A DNA stretch of 64,000 nucleotides from Acidobacteriota bacterium. Lineage in GTDB: Bacteria > Acidobacteriota > Thermoanaerobaculia > UBA5066. The DNA is taken from NCBI GenBank assembly GCA_016716715.1, contig JADJVE010000007.1:62001-126000 (forward strand), read 5' to 3'. The notes beneath the pieces were generated by a model that did no database searches, had not been told where the DNA came from, and was given only the letters and a program-made list of their open reading frames with translations. A program made the position numbers and the translations under genes. Below, in pieces: positions 26,512 through 34,685 of this stretch (positions are counted from its first letter, which is position 1; each line of letters opens with the position of its first letter).

Positions 26512-29439
26512 ACCGCCGACGACCGCGCGGCAGCGCGCGCAGACGCCGTCTTCGCCGGGCTCGACGTCCTTGCGGACCTGCCAGCAGCGCGGGCACTTGG
26601 CGCCCTCCGCCGGGCGGGCGAGGACACCTTCGGCGTTCGCGTCCCGCACGACGGACGAAGTCCCGAAAACGTCCCGAAGATTTTCTTCCGAAAGGTGAAG
26701 AGAGGCGAGTGCCTCGTCCAGGCCGGCGGAGCGCCCGACCACCGCCTCGGCCTGCGCCGCGGAGCCGACCTTGTTCTCGCGGCGCAGCGGCTCGAGGGCC
26801 TGCAGGAACTCCGCCCGCAGCGCGAGAACCACTCCCCACGCCTCTCTTTCACTCGAAGAGATCTGCGAAACGCTCAATTCCCCCCAGCTCATCAGAAACA
26901 GCGCGGACGGGTCCTTCGCATTCCCGGGCAGCGATTCGAAGATTTCCTCCGCCGTGAACGGGCAGATCGGGGCGAGCGCGGTTGCGATCGTCTCGACGAT
27001 CTTCCACGCGGCCGTCTGTGCGGACCGGCGCACGGGGTCGTTCGGCGCGAGGACGTAAAACGCGTCCTTCCGCACGTCGCACCAGAACGCGGAGAGGTCG
27101 GTCGTGACGAGATCCAGGAGGCGGCGAACCACGGCGTGGAACTCGTACCGTTCGTAGGCCCCGCGCGCTTCCGTCGCGAAGCGGGCCGCGGCGTCGAGAG
27201 CCCACCGCTCGAGAGGCTCGAGCGTCCCGTCCGGGACCGCGTCCCTCGAGGGGTCGAAGTCGAAGAGGTTCGAGAGGAGGAACCGCGCCGTGTTCCGGAT
27301 CTTCCGGTACGCCTCGGCCGTCCGCTGGAGGATCTCCTTCGAGAGCGGGTCGTCGTTCGTGTAGTCGAGCGACGCGACCCAGAGGCGGATCACGTCCGCG
27401 CCCTCGGTCTTGAGCAGGTCCTGCGGCTCGATCGTGTTCCCGAGCGACTTCGACATCTTCCGGCCGTCGCCCGCGACGACGAAGCCGTGCGTGAGCACCG
27501 TGTCGTACGGCGCACGGTCCGTCAGCGCGACGGACGTCAGGAGCGACGACTGGAACCAGCCGCGGTGCTGGTCGTGGCCCTCGAGGTACATCACCGGCAC
27601 CGGCGGCTGCGCCGTGTACGGGTCCGCGAGGCCGTAGTCGCCCGAGCGGAGCACGGCCGCGTGCGACACGCCGGAGTCGAACCAGACGTCGAGGATGTCC
27701 TTCAGCTTCTCGAAGTTCGTGCCGCCGCAGGAAGAGCACGAAGATTCTCTTAGAAAGTAAGACGGGGGGAACGCATCGTCGTACCAGGCGTTTGCTCCGT
27801 GCTCGCGGAACGCTTCCCTTACCCTTTCAAAGAAATCTTCTCTTTCTCTTTTTTCCTTTTCGGTGACGTTCCCTTCGACCCGCGGGAAGTGGGAGACAAC
27901 GCCTTTCTGTTTGCAGTCCGCGCAGCGCAGGAACGTGATCGGCGAGCCCCAGCGGCGCTGGCGGGAGATCGTCCACTCGAGGCGGTTGTCGACCATCGCG
28001 CCGATCCGGTTCTCGCTGTAGGACGGGATCCACTCCACGCGGCCGCGGATCTCGCCCATCGCGCGGTCGCGCAGCGCCCCGAGGTCGATGAACCACTGGT
28101 GCGTCGCCCGGAAGATGACCGGGTTCTTACAGCGCCAGCAGTGGGGATAGGAATGCGGGGATTTCTTCTGAGAAAGAAGAATGGCTCCGGAAGCGTCCCC
28201 CGCGGTCATGGCCTCCAGAACTGCCGTGCTCGCGTCGTCGGCGGGTGTTTTCGGCGTCACGACCCTTTTTCCTCGAAGGGATTCCGGCGCGTTGACGTCG
28301 TAGTAGCCGCCCTCGTCGACGGGGCAGAGCGCCGGGTCGTCCACCTTGAAGCCGGCGCGCCGCACGACCTCGTAGTCGTCGCGGCCGTGGCCGGGCGCCG
28401 TGTGGACGAGGCCCGTGCCGTCCGTCGTCGAGACGTGCTCGCCGAGGAGGAAGCCGAAATTGTCGTTCGGATCGTTCGAGAAGGGCCTCGTGTACAGAAG
28501 CTTCGCTCCGGCAAGGGCCGCGCCGCTTTTCTTCGAGCGGGGAAGAGGGGCGGCGTCGCGCCAGCCGAGCTCGGCCGTCACCTTCGTCACCAGCTCCTCG
28601 GCGACGAGGTAGGCGACGCCCGGCTCCGATTCCCTTTTCAGAAGAACGTATTCGATCTTCGGACCCAGCGCGATGGCCCGGTTTGCGGGAAGGGTCCAGG
28701 GCGTAGTCGTCCAGATGACGGCGTAGACGCACGGCGAACCCGCGGCCTCGAGGGCGGCGCCCCACGCGCCTTTCGAAGAATCTTCTCTCACGGGCATCGC
28801 CACGTAGATCGACCAGTCCGTCTTGTCCTCGTACTCGATCTCGGCCTCGGCGAGCGCCGTCCTGTCGTGGACGCACCAGAGCACGGCCTTGAAGCCGAAG
28901 GAGACGAGCCCCTTCTCGACGAACCGCCCGAACGCCCTCGCGATCTCGGACTGGTAGGAGAAGTCCATCGTCCGATACGGCTTCATCCACGCGCCGAGGA
29001 CGCCGAGGCGCATGAAGTCGGTTCGCTGGACGTCGATCCACTTCTCGGCGTAGGCGCGGCACGCGTCGCGGATGGCGACGTCCGACATTCCGCGCTTCTT
29101 CGGGCCGAGCTCCTTGTCGACCTTGAGCTCGATCGGGAGGCCGTGGCAGTCCCATCCCGGCACGTACGGCGCGTCGAAGCCGGCGAGCGTCCGGGACCGC
29201 ACGACGAGATCCTTCAGGATCTTGTTCATCGCCGTGCCCATGTGAATCCGGCCGTTGGCGTACGGCGGGCCGTCGTGGAGGAGGTACCCGGGAGCGCCCT
29301 TCCGCGCGGCGCGGATGCGGCCGTAGAGGTCGCCCTCCTGCCAGCGGGCGAGGCGCGGAGGCTCGCGCTTCGGGAGATCCCCTCTCATGGGGAAGTCCGT
29401 CTTCGGGAGCAGGAGCGTGGATTTCCAGTCGCGGCCCAT
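26509..29439 (-). CDS. ileS: Isoleucyl-tRNA synthetase
   Basis: A 976-residue class I synthetase charging tRNA-Ile, full length. The HIGH region reads GRIHMGTAMNKILKD (about residue 62), followed by GWDCHGLPIELKVD, the CP1 editing domain, WFDSGVSHAAVLR, and KMSKS in GRKMSKSLGN. A C-terminal zinc site is CPRCWQV with CARC. The gene is the head of the ileS-lspA-lgt-rluD operon. It carries four pairs of the dispersed motif plus one unpaired arm, the densest load in the window. Most arms fall in surface segments whose length matches the family, so they are not obvious insertions. Confidence 0.95.
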   Translation of the reverse strand: MGRDWKSTLLLPKTDFPMRGDLPKREPPRLARWQEGDLYGRIRAARKGAPGYLLHDGPPYANGRIHMGTAMNKILKDLVVRSRTLAGFDAPYVPGWDCHGLPIELKVDKELGPKKRGMSDVAIRDACRAYAEKWIDVQRTDFMRLGVLGAWMKPYRTMDFSYQSEIARAFGRFVEKGLVSFGFKAVLWCVHDRTALAEAEIEYEDKTDWSIYVAMPVREDSSKGAWGAALEAAGSPCVYAVIWTTTPWTLPANRAIALGPKIEYVLLKRESEPGVAYLVAEELVTKVTAELGWRDAAPLPRSKKSGAALAGAKLLYTRPFSNDPNDNFGFLLGEHVSTTDGTGLVHTAPGHGRDDYEVVRRAGFKVDDPALCPVDEGGYYDVNAPESLRGKRVVTPKTPADDASTAVLEAMTAGDASGAILLSQKKSPHSYPHCWRCKNPVIFRATHQWFIDLGALRDRAMGEIRGRVEWIPSYSENRIGAMVDNRLEWTISRQRRWGSPITFLRCADCKQKGVVSHFPRVEGNVTEKEKREREDFFERVREAFREHGANAWYDDAFPPSYFLRESSCSSCGGTNFEKLKDILDVWFDSGVSHAAVLRSGDYGLADPYTAQPPVPVMYLEGHDQHRGWFQSSLLTSVALTDRAPYDTVLTHGFVVAGDGRKMSKSLGNTIEPQDLLKTEGADVIRLWVASLDYTNDDPLSKEILQRTAEAYRKIRNTARFLLSNLFDFDPSRDAVPDGTLEPLERWALDAAARFATEARGAYERYEFHAVVRRLLDLVTTDLSAFWCDVRKDAFYVLAPNDPVRRSAQTAAWKIVETIATALAPICPFTAEEIFESLPGNAKDPSALFLMSWGELSVSQISSSEREAWGVVLALRAEFLQALEPLRRENKVGSAAQAEAVVGRSAGLDEALASLHLSEENLRDVFGTSSVVRDANAEGVLARPAEGAKCPRCWQVRKDVEPGEDGVCARCRAVVGG
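26676..26866. repeat. Paired inverted motif, ileS pair 1
   Basis: Left arm 26676-26705 reads GATTTTCTTCCGAAAGGTG then AAGAGAGG. Right arm 26843-26866, read on minus, reads GATCTCTTCGAGTGAAAGAG then AGG. Both arms end GTGAA(A)GAGAGGCG, beyond the general consensus. The loop is 137 bases. Confidence 0.65.
27740..27840. repeat. Paired inverted motif, ileS pair 2
   Basis: Left arm 27740-27766 reads GATTCTCTTAGAAAGTAAG; right arm 27816-27840, read on minus, reads GATTTCTTTGAAAGGGTAAG. Both have GAAA and GTAAG where the consensus has GAAGGTGAAG. The loop is 49 bases. Confidence 0.75.
28157..28285. repeat. Paired inverted motif, ileS pair 3
   Basis: Left arm 28157-28184 reads GATTTCTTCTGAGAAAGAAG. 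Right arm 28263-28285, read on minus, reads GGAATCCCTTCGAGGAAAAA then GGG. The loop is 77 bases. The right arm is diverged. Confidence 0.55.
28526..28652. repeat. Paired inverted motif, ileS pair 4 (decayed)
   Basis: Left arm 28526-28550 reads TTTTCTTCGAGCGGGGAAGA then GGGG; right arm 28630-28652, read on minus, reads GTTCTTCTGAAAAGGGAATC. The loop is 79 bases. Both are degenerate but keep the left-then-right order. Confidence 0.4.
28768..28788 (-). repeat. Single motif arm in ileS without clear partner
   Basis: Read on the minus strand it gives AGAAGATTCTTCGAAAGGC, close to the consensus but lacking a convincing left arm within 150 bases upstream. Confidence 0.4.
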
Positions 29440-29450
29440 TCGAGCCGCGG

Positions 29451-29456
29451 AGGTTA
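29451..29456 (-). promoter_or_regulatory. -10-like box TAACCT for ileS
   Basis: On the minus strand TAACCT ends 11 bases before the ileS ATG at 29439. The match is weaker than at other genes. Confidence 0.3.
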
Positions 29457-29503
29457 CATGATTCAGATGGATCAGGCGGCGCTCCGGAGCCCTGTTCGTC
29501 CCT

Positions 29504-29509
29504 TACACT
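29504..29509 (+). promoter_or_regulatory. -10-like box TACACT for the Gfo/Idh/MocA gene
   Basis: TACACT ends nine bases before the ATG at 29519; no Shine-Dalgarno sequence is present. Confidence 0.5.
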
Positions 29510-29518
29510 CCGCCGCGC

Positions 29519-30463
29519 ATGACGTCGCTCAAGACCGGTGTCGTCGGCTGCGGCTATCTCGGCCGCCACCACGCCCGCATCCTGTCCACTCTCGAGGGTT
29601 CGAGCCCGGCCGGCTTCGTCGAGACGGACGACGCCGCGGCGGCGGCGATCGAGGCCGCACACGGGGCCACGGGGATGGTCCGCAGGCGGTCGATCCGGGA
29701 TCTCCTCGACGAGGGGGCGACGGCCGTCGTCGTCGCGTCGCCCACCGTCACGCATGCCGCCGTCGCGGAGGAGCTCCTCCTCGGAGGCGCCGACGTGATG
29801 GTGGAAAAGCCGATCACGGCGACGCTCGCCGAGGCGGACCGCCTCGTCGCGATCGCCCGCGAGCGGGGTCGCGTCCTGCAGGTCGGGCACATCGAGCGCT
29901 TCAATCCAGCCGTCGCGGCGGTCCGGCCGCTCGTCACGGACGTGAAGTTCATCGAGGCGCACCGCCTCGGGGTCTTCGTCGCGCGCGCGCTGGACGTCGA
30001 CGTCGTCCTCGACCTCCTCGTCCACGACCTCGACATCGCGCTCGACCTCGTGGGCCGACCGGTCGTCGAGATCCGCGCCGTCGGCGTCCCGATCCTCTCG
30101 AACAAGATCGACATCGCCTCCGTGCGGCTGTCGTTCGAGGGCGGGTGCGTCGCGAACCTGACGGCCTCGCGCGTCTCGCAGGAAAAGACCCGGAAGTTCC
30201 GGTTCTTCCAGCCGGACTGGTACTTCTCCATCGACACCCAGAACCGCGACGTGACGGCTTTCCGCCTCGACCGCATGACGGGCCCGCCGCGCATCGTGCC
30301 GTGGCCGGTGGCCGTCGAGCCGCAGGACGCGCTCACGGCCGAGGACGCGGCGTTCCTGAAGGCCTGCCGCGAGCGCAGCGAGCCCGAGGTGACCGGCGAG
30401 GCGGGCCGCGCGGCGCTGAAGCTCGCCCTCGACATCCTCGAAGAGATGGGCCGGAACCGGTGA
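29519..30463 (+). CDS. Gfo/Idh/MocA family oxidoreductase
   Basis: A 314-residue NAD(P)-dependent oxidoreductase. The N-terminal Rossmann fold starts GVVGCGYLGRHHARIL, then VVASPTVTHAAVAEELLLGGADVMVEKPITATLAEA with the EKP motif, and GHIERFNPAV leads into the C-terminal sheet. DLLVHDLDIALDLVG carries the conserved His/Asp region. Proteins of this type often act on nucleotide sugars in envelope biosynthesis, but the substrate cannot be stated. It is followed after two bases by the MTA phosphorylase gene. Confidence 0.85.
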   Translation: MTSLKTGVVGCGYLGRHHARILSTLEGSSPAGFVETDDAAAAAIEAAHGATGMVRRRSIRDLLDEGATAVVVASPTVTHAAVAEELLLGGADVMVEKPITATLAEADRLVAIARERGRVLQVGHIERFNPAVAAVRPLVTDVKFIEAHRLGVFVARALDVDVVLDLLVHDLDIALDLVGRPVVEIRAVGVPILSNKIDIASVRLSFEGGCVANLTASRVSQEKTRKFRFFQPDWYFSIDTQNRDVTAFRLDRMTGPPRIVPWPVAVEPQDALTAEDAAFLKACRERSEPEVTGEAGRAALKLALDILEEMGRNR

Positions 30464-30465
30464 AG

Positions 30466-31389
30466 ATGAAGACGAAGAAGACCAGAGAGAAGAAGAAGAA
30501 AGAGATTTCTTCGAGTGGAAGAGGGAGAGGGACGCCGCGCATCGGTCTCATCGGCGGCTCCGGGCTCTACAACCTGCCGGGGTTGAAGGTCACGGGTGAG
30601 ATCCGCCTTCGCACTCCTTTCGGCGCCCCCTCCGACTCTTACCTTCTAGGAAATCTTTCTTCCGTCCCCGTGGCATTCCTCGCGAGGCACGGGCGCCACC
30701 ATTCGCTCCTGCCGACCGAGGTCAACTACCGCGCGAACATCTGGGGCTTTCGGAAGCTCGGCTGCTCGTGGCTGATGTCGGCCTCCGCCTGCGGCTCGAT
30801 GAAAGAGGCCTGGAAGCCGACCGACATCGTCCTGCCGGATCAGTTCATCGACCTCACGAAGCACCGCGCCTCGACGTTCTTCGGCGAGGGCTGCGTCGGG
30901 CACGTGTCGTTCTCTCACCCCGTCTCGCCGGCGCTCCTCGACGCCCTCGAAGCGGCGGGGAAGGCCGAGAAGGCCGTCGTCCACCGCGGCGGCACGTACG
31001 TCTGCATGGAAGGGCCGCAGTTCTCGACTAGAGCCGAGTCGCTCCTCTATCGGTCCTGGGGCGTCGACGTCATCGGCATGACGAACGCCACGGAGGCGAA
31101 GCTCTGCCGCGAGGCGGGGATCGCCTACGCCTCGGCCTGTCTCGTGACGGACTACGACTGCTGGCACGAGGAGGAGGGCCCGGTCAGCGTCGAGGCCGTC
31201 CTCGCCGTTTTGAAAGAGAACGCGGGGACCGCGAACCGCGTTCTCGCGAACGCCGTGGGCCGGCTCGATCCGGCCCGGCCGAGCGACTGCGCCGACGCCC
31301 TCGCCTTCGCCATCCTCACGCACCCCGCGCGCGTTCCCGCCCGGACCCGGAAGCGGCTCGCGCTCTTCACGCAGAAAGGACGTCCATGA
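30466..31389 (+). CDS. mtnP: S-methyl-5'-thioadenosine phosphorylase
   Basis: A 307-residue purine phosphorylase cleaving methylthioadenosine to adenine and methylthioribose-1-phosphate. MTAP motifs are IGLIGGSGLYNLPG, FLARHGRHH, YRANIWGFRKLG, GGTYVCMEGPQFSTRAES and MTNATEAKL. The first 24 residues (MKTKKTREKKKKEISSSGRG) are a lysine-rich extension largely encoded by a motif arm; a GTG at 30460 is an alternative start. The second arm encodes SYLLGNLSSVP inside the conserved core, where it adds no residues. The stop overlaps the next ATG, coupling it to the kinase. Confidence 0.9.
   Translation: MKTKKTREKKKKEISSSGRGRGTPRIGLIGGSGLYNLPGLKVTGEIRLRTPFGAPSDSYLLGNLSSVPVAFLARHGRHHSLLPTEVNYRANIWGFRKLGCSWLMSASACGSMKEAWKPTDIVLPDQFIDLTKHRASTFFGEGCVGHVSFSHPVSPALLDALEAAGKAEKAVVHRGGTYVCMEGPQFSTRAESLLYRSWGVDVIGMTNATEAKLCREAGIAYASACLVTDYDCWHEEEGPVSVEAVLAVLKENAGTANRVLANAVGRLDPARPSDCADALAFAILTHPARVPARTRKRLALFTQKGRP
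30499..30663. repeat. Paired inverted motif in mtnP
   Basis: Left arm 30499-30525 reads GAGATTTCTTCGAGTGGAAG then AGGG; right arm 30636-30663, read on minus, reads AAGATTTCCTAGAAGGTAAG. The 110-base loop encodes the conserved start of the enzyme, so the pair cannot be a simple insertion of a whole element. Confidence 0.7.
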
Positions 31390-32390
31390 CGCCCGCGCGC
31401 ATCGTCGTCACCGGATCGGTGGCCTTCGACTACCTCATGACGTTCCCGGGGAAGTTCCTCGACGTCGTCGTCCCGGACCGGATGAGCCGCCTGTCGGTCT
31501 CCTTCCTCGTGGATTCGATGCGCCGCGTGCGCGGCGGCGTCGCGCCGAACATCGCGTACGGCCTCGCGCTCTTCGGTCTCAAGCCCGTGATCATGGCGAC
31601 GGCGGGCGTCGACGCCCTCGACTACGCCCGGTGGCTCGCGGAGGAGGGCGTCGACACGTCCGAGCTCCACATCAGCGACGACCTCTTCACGGCTTCGTTC
31701 TTCGTCTCGACCGACGAGGTTCAGAACCAGATCGCGACGTTCTACATGGGCGCGATGGCCCGGGCCGTGGACCTTTCGTTCCGCGCCTTCGGGCCGGGGA
31801 CCGTGTCCCTGGCCGTGATCGCGCCGAACGCGCCCGAGGCGATGATCAAGTACGCGGGGGAGTGCCGCACGTTGCGCATCCCGTTCGTCTTCGACCCGAG
31901 CCAGCAGGTCGCGCGCCTCAGCGGCGACGAGATCCTCGCCGGCCTCGACGGCGCCGCCGTCCTCGTCGCGAACGAGTACGAATTCGGCGTCATCGAGAAG
32001 AAGACGGGACTCTCCGAGGCCGACGTCCTGAAGCGGGTCCCGGTCCTCATCGTCACGCGCGGAGACGAGGGCTCGACGATCGCGATCCGCGGCGACGGCA
32101 CGGAGGAAGCCTTGACCCACCGGATCCCGCCGGCGAAGCTGCGGACGACGGCCGTGGATCCGACGGGCGTCGGGGACGCGTTCCGGGCCGGGCTGCTCGC
32201 CGCCCGCCAGCGCGGGCTGCCCTGGGAGGTCGCCGGGCGGGTCGGGAGCGTCGCCGCCGTGTACGCCCTCGAGACGATCGGCGCCCAGCCGAAGCGCTAC
32301 GTCATGGGCGATTTCCTCGACCGCTACCGTGAGAACTTCGGGGCCGACGGCGTGCACGGAACCGTGGACCGCCTGCTCGCGGGATCTTGA
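31386..32390 (+). CDS. PfkB-family carbohydrate/nucleoside kinase
   Basis: A 334-residue ribokinase-like kinase. The N-terminal RGGVAPNIAYGLALFGL substrate-side motif and the C-terminal DPTGVGDAFRAGLLAARQRG anion-hole motif with catalytic Asp are both intact; PVLIVTRGDEGSTI is the ATP-side strand. The overlap with mtnP (ATGA) suggests phosphorylation of adenosine or of a product of methylthioadenosine breakdown. Adenosine kinase is the best guess, but ribose or another sugar is possible. Confidence 0.85.
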   Translation: MTPARIVVTGSVAFDYLMTFPGKFLDVVVPDRMSRLSVSFLVDSMRRVRGGVAPNIAYGLALFGLKPVIMATAGVDALDYARWLAEEGVDTSELHISDDLFTASFFVSTDEVQNQIATFYMGAMARAVDLSFRAFGPGTVSLAVIAPNAPEAMIKYAGECRTLRIPFVFDPSQQVARLSGDEILAGLDGAAVLVANEYEFGVIEKKTGLSEADVLKRVPVLIVTRGDEGSTIAIRGDGTEEALTHRIPPAKLRTTAVDPTGVGDAFRAGLLAARQRGLPWEVAGRVGSVAAVYALETIGAQPKRYVMGDFLDRYRENFGADGVHGTVDRLLAGS

Positions 32391-32415
32391 GCTTCATGGA
32401 AGCCGCTCGGCGGGT

Positions 32416-32421
32416 TACACT
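32416..32421 (+). promoter_or_regulatory. -10-like box TACACT for ribH
   Basis: TACACT ends ten bases before the ribH ATG at 32432. Confidence 0.5.
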
Positions 32422-32431
32422 CCGCATTCCC

Positions 32432-32917
32432 ATGAGCGTCATCGAAGGACACCTCACCTCAGCCGGCCGCCGCTTCGGCATCGTGGCCGCACGGACGAAC
32501 GACGTCGTCGTCTCGCGGCTTCTCGACGGGGCCCTCGACGCCTTCCGCCGGACCGGCGCCGCGGACGTCGTCGTCGTCCGCACGCCGGGGGCCTGGGAGC
32601 TCCCGCTCGCCCTCCGCGACCTCGGCCGCTCCGGCGGGTTCGACGCCCTCGTCGCCCTCGGCGCCGTGATCCGCGGAGGGACGCCCCACTTCGACTACGT
32701 CGCCGGGGAAACGGCCAAGGGAGTCTTCCAGGTCTCCCTCGAGCTCGACCTTCCGGTGTCCTTCGGCGTCCTCACCTGCGACACGCTCGAGCAGGCGCTC
32801 GAGCGCTCCGGCGCCAAGGCCGGCAACAAGGGCTTCGAAGCGGCGATGGCCGCGGTCGAGTCCGCCGACCTCCGCGCCCGCCTGAAGACCCCGGCCGCCA
32901 AGCGCCGCGCGCGCTGA
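32432..32917 (+). CDS. ribH: 6,7-dimethyl-8-ribityllumazine synthase
   Basis: A 161-residue enzyme of riboflavin synthesis that condenses the ribityl-diaminopyrimidine with dihydroxybutanone phosphate. Motifs are GIVAARTNDVV, VVRTPGAWELPLAL, ALGAVIRGGTPHFDYVAGE and SFGVLTCDTLEQALER, the last with the conserved catalytic-site region. The start at ATG 32432 is chosen because the protein then begins with the usual SxEGxL region and a -10 box lies just upstream. nusB follows, as in many bacteria. Confidence 0.95.
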   Translation: MSVIEGHLTSAGRRFGIVAARTNDVVVSRLLDGALDAFRRTGAADVVVVRTPGAWELPLALRDLGRSGGFDALVALGAVIRGGTPHFDYVAGETAKGVFQVSLELDLPVSFGVLTCDTLEQALERSGAKAGNKGFEAAMAAVESADLRARLKTPAAKRRAR

Positions 32918-32935
32918 CGGGCCGCGGAGGGACGC

Positions 32936-33376
32936 GTGAGCGGCCGCCGTCGCAAGTCCCGCGAGCTGGCCCTCCAGCTCCTCTACCAGAACGACCTCGC
33001 GGGCACCTTGCCCGCGGAAATGTTTCGGCGCACGGAGGAGTTCGTCGAGGCCCGGCCCGACGTGCAGGAGTACGCCGCGCGTCTCGTCGAAGGGACGCTC
33101 GCCCGACGTGACGAGCTGGACGCGAAGCTCTCCGAGCGCTCGGAACACTGGCGCCTCGGGCGCATGGCCGCGGTGGACCGCAACCTGCTCCGTCTCGCGC
33201 TCTACGAACTCCTCTTCGAGAACGACACTCCGGACGCCGTCGTCATCGACGAGGCGGTCGAGATCGCGAAGAAATTCTCGACGCCGTCTTCGGGCCCCTT
33301 CGTGAACGGAGTCCTCGACGGGATCCGTCGTGCCACCTACGGCCCGCGCCCCGCGGCCCCCGGGGACCCGGCGTGA
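32936..33376 (+). CDS. nusB: Transcription antitermination factor NusB
   Basis: A 146-residue all-helical protein that, with NusE, binds boxA RNA in rRNA operons. RRRKSRELALQLLYQNDL at the N-terminus and NLLRLALYELLF, TPDAVVIDEAVEIAKKFS, FVNGVLDGI toward the C-terminus are diagnostic. Start is GTG with GGAGGG upstream. It follows ribH by 18 bases and overlaps the next gene by GTGA. Confidence 0.95.
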   Translation: MSGRRRKSRELALQLLYQNDLAGTLPAEMFRRTEEFVEARPDVQEYAARLVEGTLARRDELDAKLSERSEHWRLGRMAAVDRNLLRLALYELLFENDTPDAVVIDEAVEIAKKFSTPSSGPFVNGVLDGIRRATYGPRPAAPGDPA

Positions 33377-34263
33377 AGCGGTTCGTCCTCGCCCTCGCGT
33401 TCATGGCCGCCGCGCCGTCGGCTCTCGCCGAGGGCCCGCGCACGGAGTGGGCCCAGTACCGTGTGGCCGGCGACGCGCCGTGGCGCTTCGCGCGCCCGGT
33501 CGAAGCGGCCGGCTATCGGGTCGTCCTGTCCAGTCCGGACGGGCGCGCTCTCGAAGCGCGGGTGGTCGTCGACTCGTCGCCTTTCGGCGCCGACGCGCCG
33601 TTCCCGCCGCCTCTCGACGCGCTCGAGCCCGAGGCCCGCGCGACGCTGGCCGAGCCCCGTCCGGAGGACGCCGCGCTGGAGGCGGCCTCGTCGCGGCTCC
33701 TCGCCGGCGCCGCGACGACACTCGAAGCCGTCGAGCGCGTGATTGCATTCACGTCGCGAAACGTCTCCTACAAGCTGCCGGACGGCAACGAGACGGCCGC
33801 CTCGGCGCTGCGGTCGGGCCGCGGCTCGTGCGTGGGCCGCTCGCTCCTCGCAGCCGAGCTTCTCCTGCGCGCGGGCGTGCCGGCGCGGCAAGTGACCGGC
33901 CTCCTCGTCGCGGCTGAACCGGCGGAGCTGACCCCCGAATCCCGGCTCGTCTACAACGCGGGCCTCGGCGGCGTCCGCCACCGATGGATCGAGGCCTTCG
34001 TGCCGGGCCTCGGCTGGGTGCCGTCGGACCCCGGCGGGCTTGCAAACACGGTCACGGCCCGGCACCTCGCTCTCTCCCGCCAGCCGGCCGCGTCGTTCCA
34101 CGCCGGCGTTCTGTCGCGCTCGGCCGAGATCCGCCGCCCCGTCCTCGAGGGCGGCGAGGGCCGCATCACGCTCGCGCGCCCGCGCGGCCCCCTCGAAGGC
34201 GCGCCCTTCGATCCCGCGCCCCTCGCGGCTCCGCGTCCCGCCGGCCGGGACGACCGGCGTTGA
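33373..34263 (+). CDS. Secreted transglutaminase-like protein
   Basis: A 296-residue protein with a signal peptide (VKRFVLALAFMAAAPSALAEG) and a transglutaminase-like core, residues about 110-225. The catalytic triad is visible: Cys in GRGSCVGRS, His in VRHRWIEAF and Asp in WVPSDPGG. Such periplasmic enzymes act as cysteine proteases or amide-transferases; the substrate is unknown. Its GTG overlaps the nusB stop, and its stop overlaps the receiver gene start, so it belongs to the nusB-to-CheR unit. Confidence 0.8.
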   Translation: MKRFVLALAFMAAAPSALAEGPRTEWAQYRVAGDAPWRFARPVEAAGYRVVLSSPDGRALEARVVVDSSPFGADAPFPPPLDALEPEARATLAEPRPEDAALEAASSRLLAGAATTLEAVERVIAFTSRNVSYKLPDGNETAASALRSGRGSCVGRSLLAAELLLRAGVPARQVTGLLVAAEPAELTPESRLVYNAGLGGVRHRWIEAFVPGLGWVPSDPGGLANTVTARHLALSRQPAASFHAGVLSRSAEIRRPVLEGGEGRITLARPRGPLEGAPFDPAPLAAPRPAGRDDRR

Positions 34264-34685
34264 CTGCCGGCGCGGGCGCCCCCGGCGCGCCGCTGTCGAT
34301 CCTCGTCGTCCTTCCTTCGCCGCCGCAGCGCCTTCTCGCCGTCGCCGCGCTGCGCGCGGCCCTGGAGCCGGGCGGACGCACGGTGGTGGCGGCCGAAGCC
34401 GGCTCGGCGTTCGAGGCGCTCTGGCTCGTGGCCCGCGGGCGGCCCGCCCTCGCGCTCGTCGCGCTGGACCTGCCGGTCCTTTCCGGCGACGAGCTCATGG
34501 CCCTCCTGCGCGCGCACCCGGAGCACCGCGAGCTCCCGGTGATTGCGGTCGCGGCGGCCTCCGACGCCGACGCGCTGGAGAGGTCCTCCGCGGCAGGCGC
34601 GGCCGCTCTTCTGCGCACGCCGTTCGATCCTCCCGCCGTCGCCGCCGCGCTCGCAGCCGCCGGCATTCCGGGGAGCCTGCCGTGA
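34260..34685 (+). CDS. Response-regulator receiver-like protein
   Basis: A 141-residue CheY-like domain: LSILVVLPSPPQRLLAVAALRAAL, then LALVALDLPVLSGDELMALLRAH with the likely phosphorylated Asp, PVIAVAAASDADAL, and GAAALLRTPFDP where the conserved Lys is replaced by Arg. The first acidic pair of a normal receiver is missing (LVVLP), so phosphorylation may be weak or absent. The start is taken as TTG overlapping the previous stop (TTGA); this is uncertain. It sits beside HEAT and CheR-like genes. Confidence 0.65.
   Translation: MTAGAGAPGAPLSILVVLPSPPQRLLAVAALRAALEPGGRTVVAAEAGSAFEALWLVARGRPALALVALDLPVLSGDELMALLRAHPEHRELPVIAVAAASDADALERSSAAGAAALLRTPFDPPAVAAALAAAGIPGSLP

Noticed and set aside
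29240..29280. HIGH motif of IleS reading HMGT
   Set aside because: Variation of the last residue of HIGH is, as I recall, found in functional isoleucyl-tRNA synthetases, and KMSKS, editing and zinc-binding parts are intact. I do not take it as loss of function.
29440..29518. T-box or other tRNA-sensing leader before ileS or leuS
   Set aside because: The region upstream of ileS is under 80 bases and leuS overlaps the preceding gene, so neither has room for such a leader.
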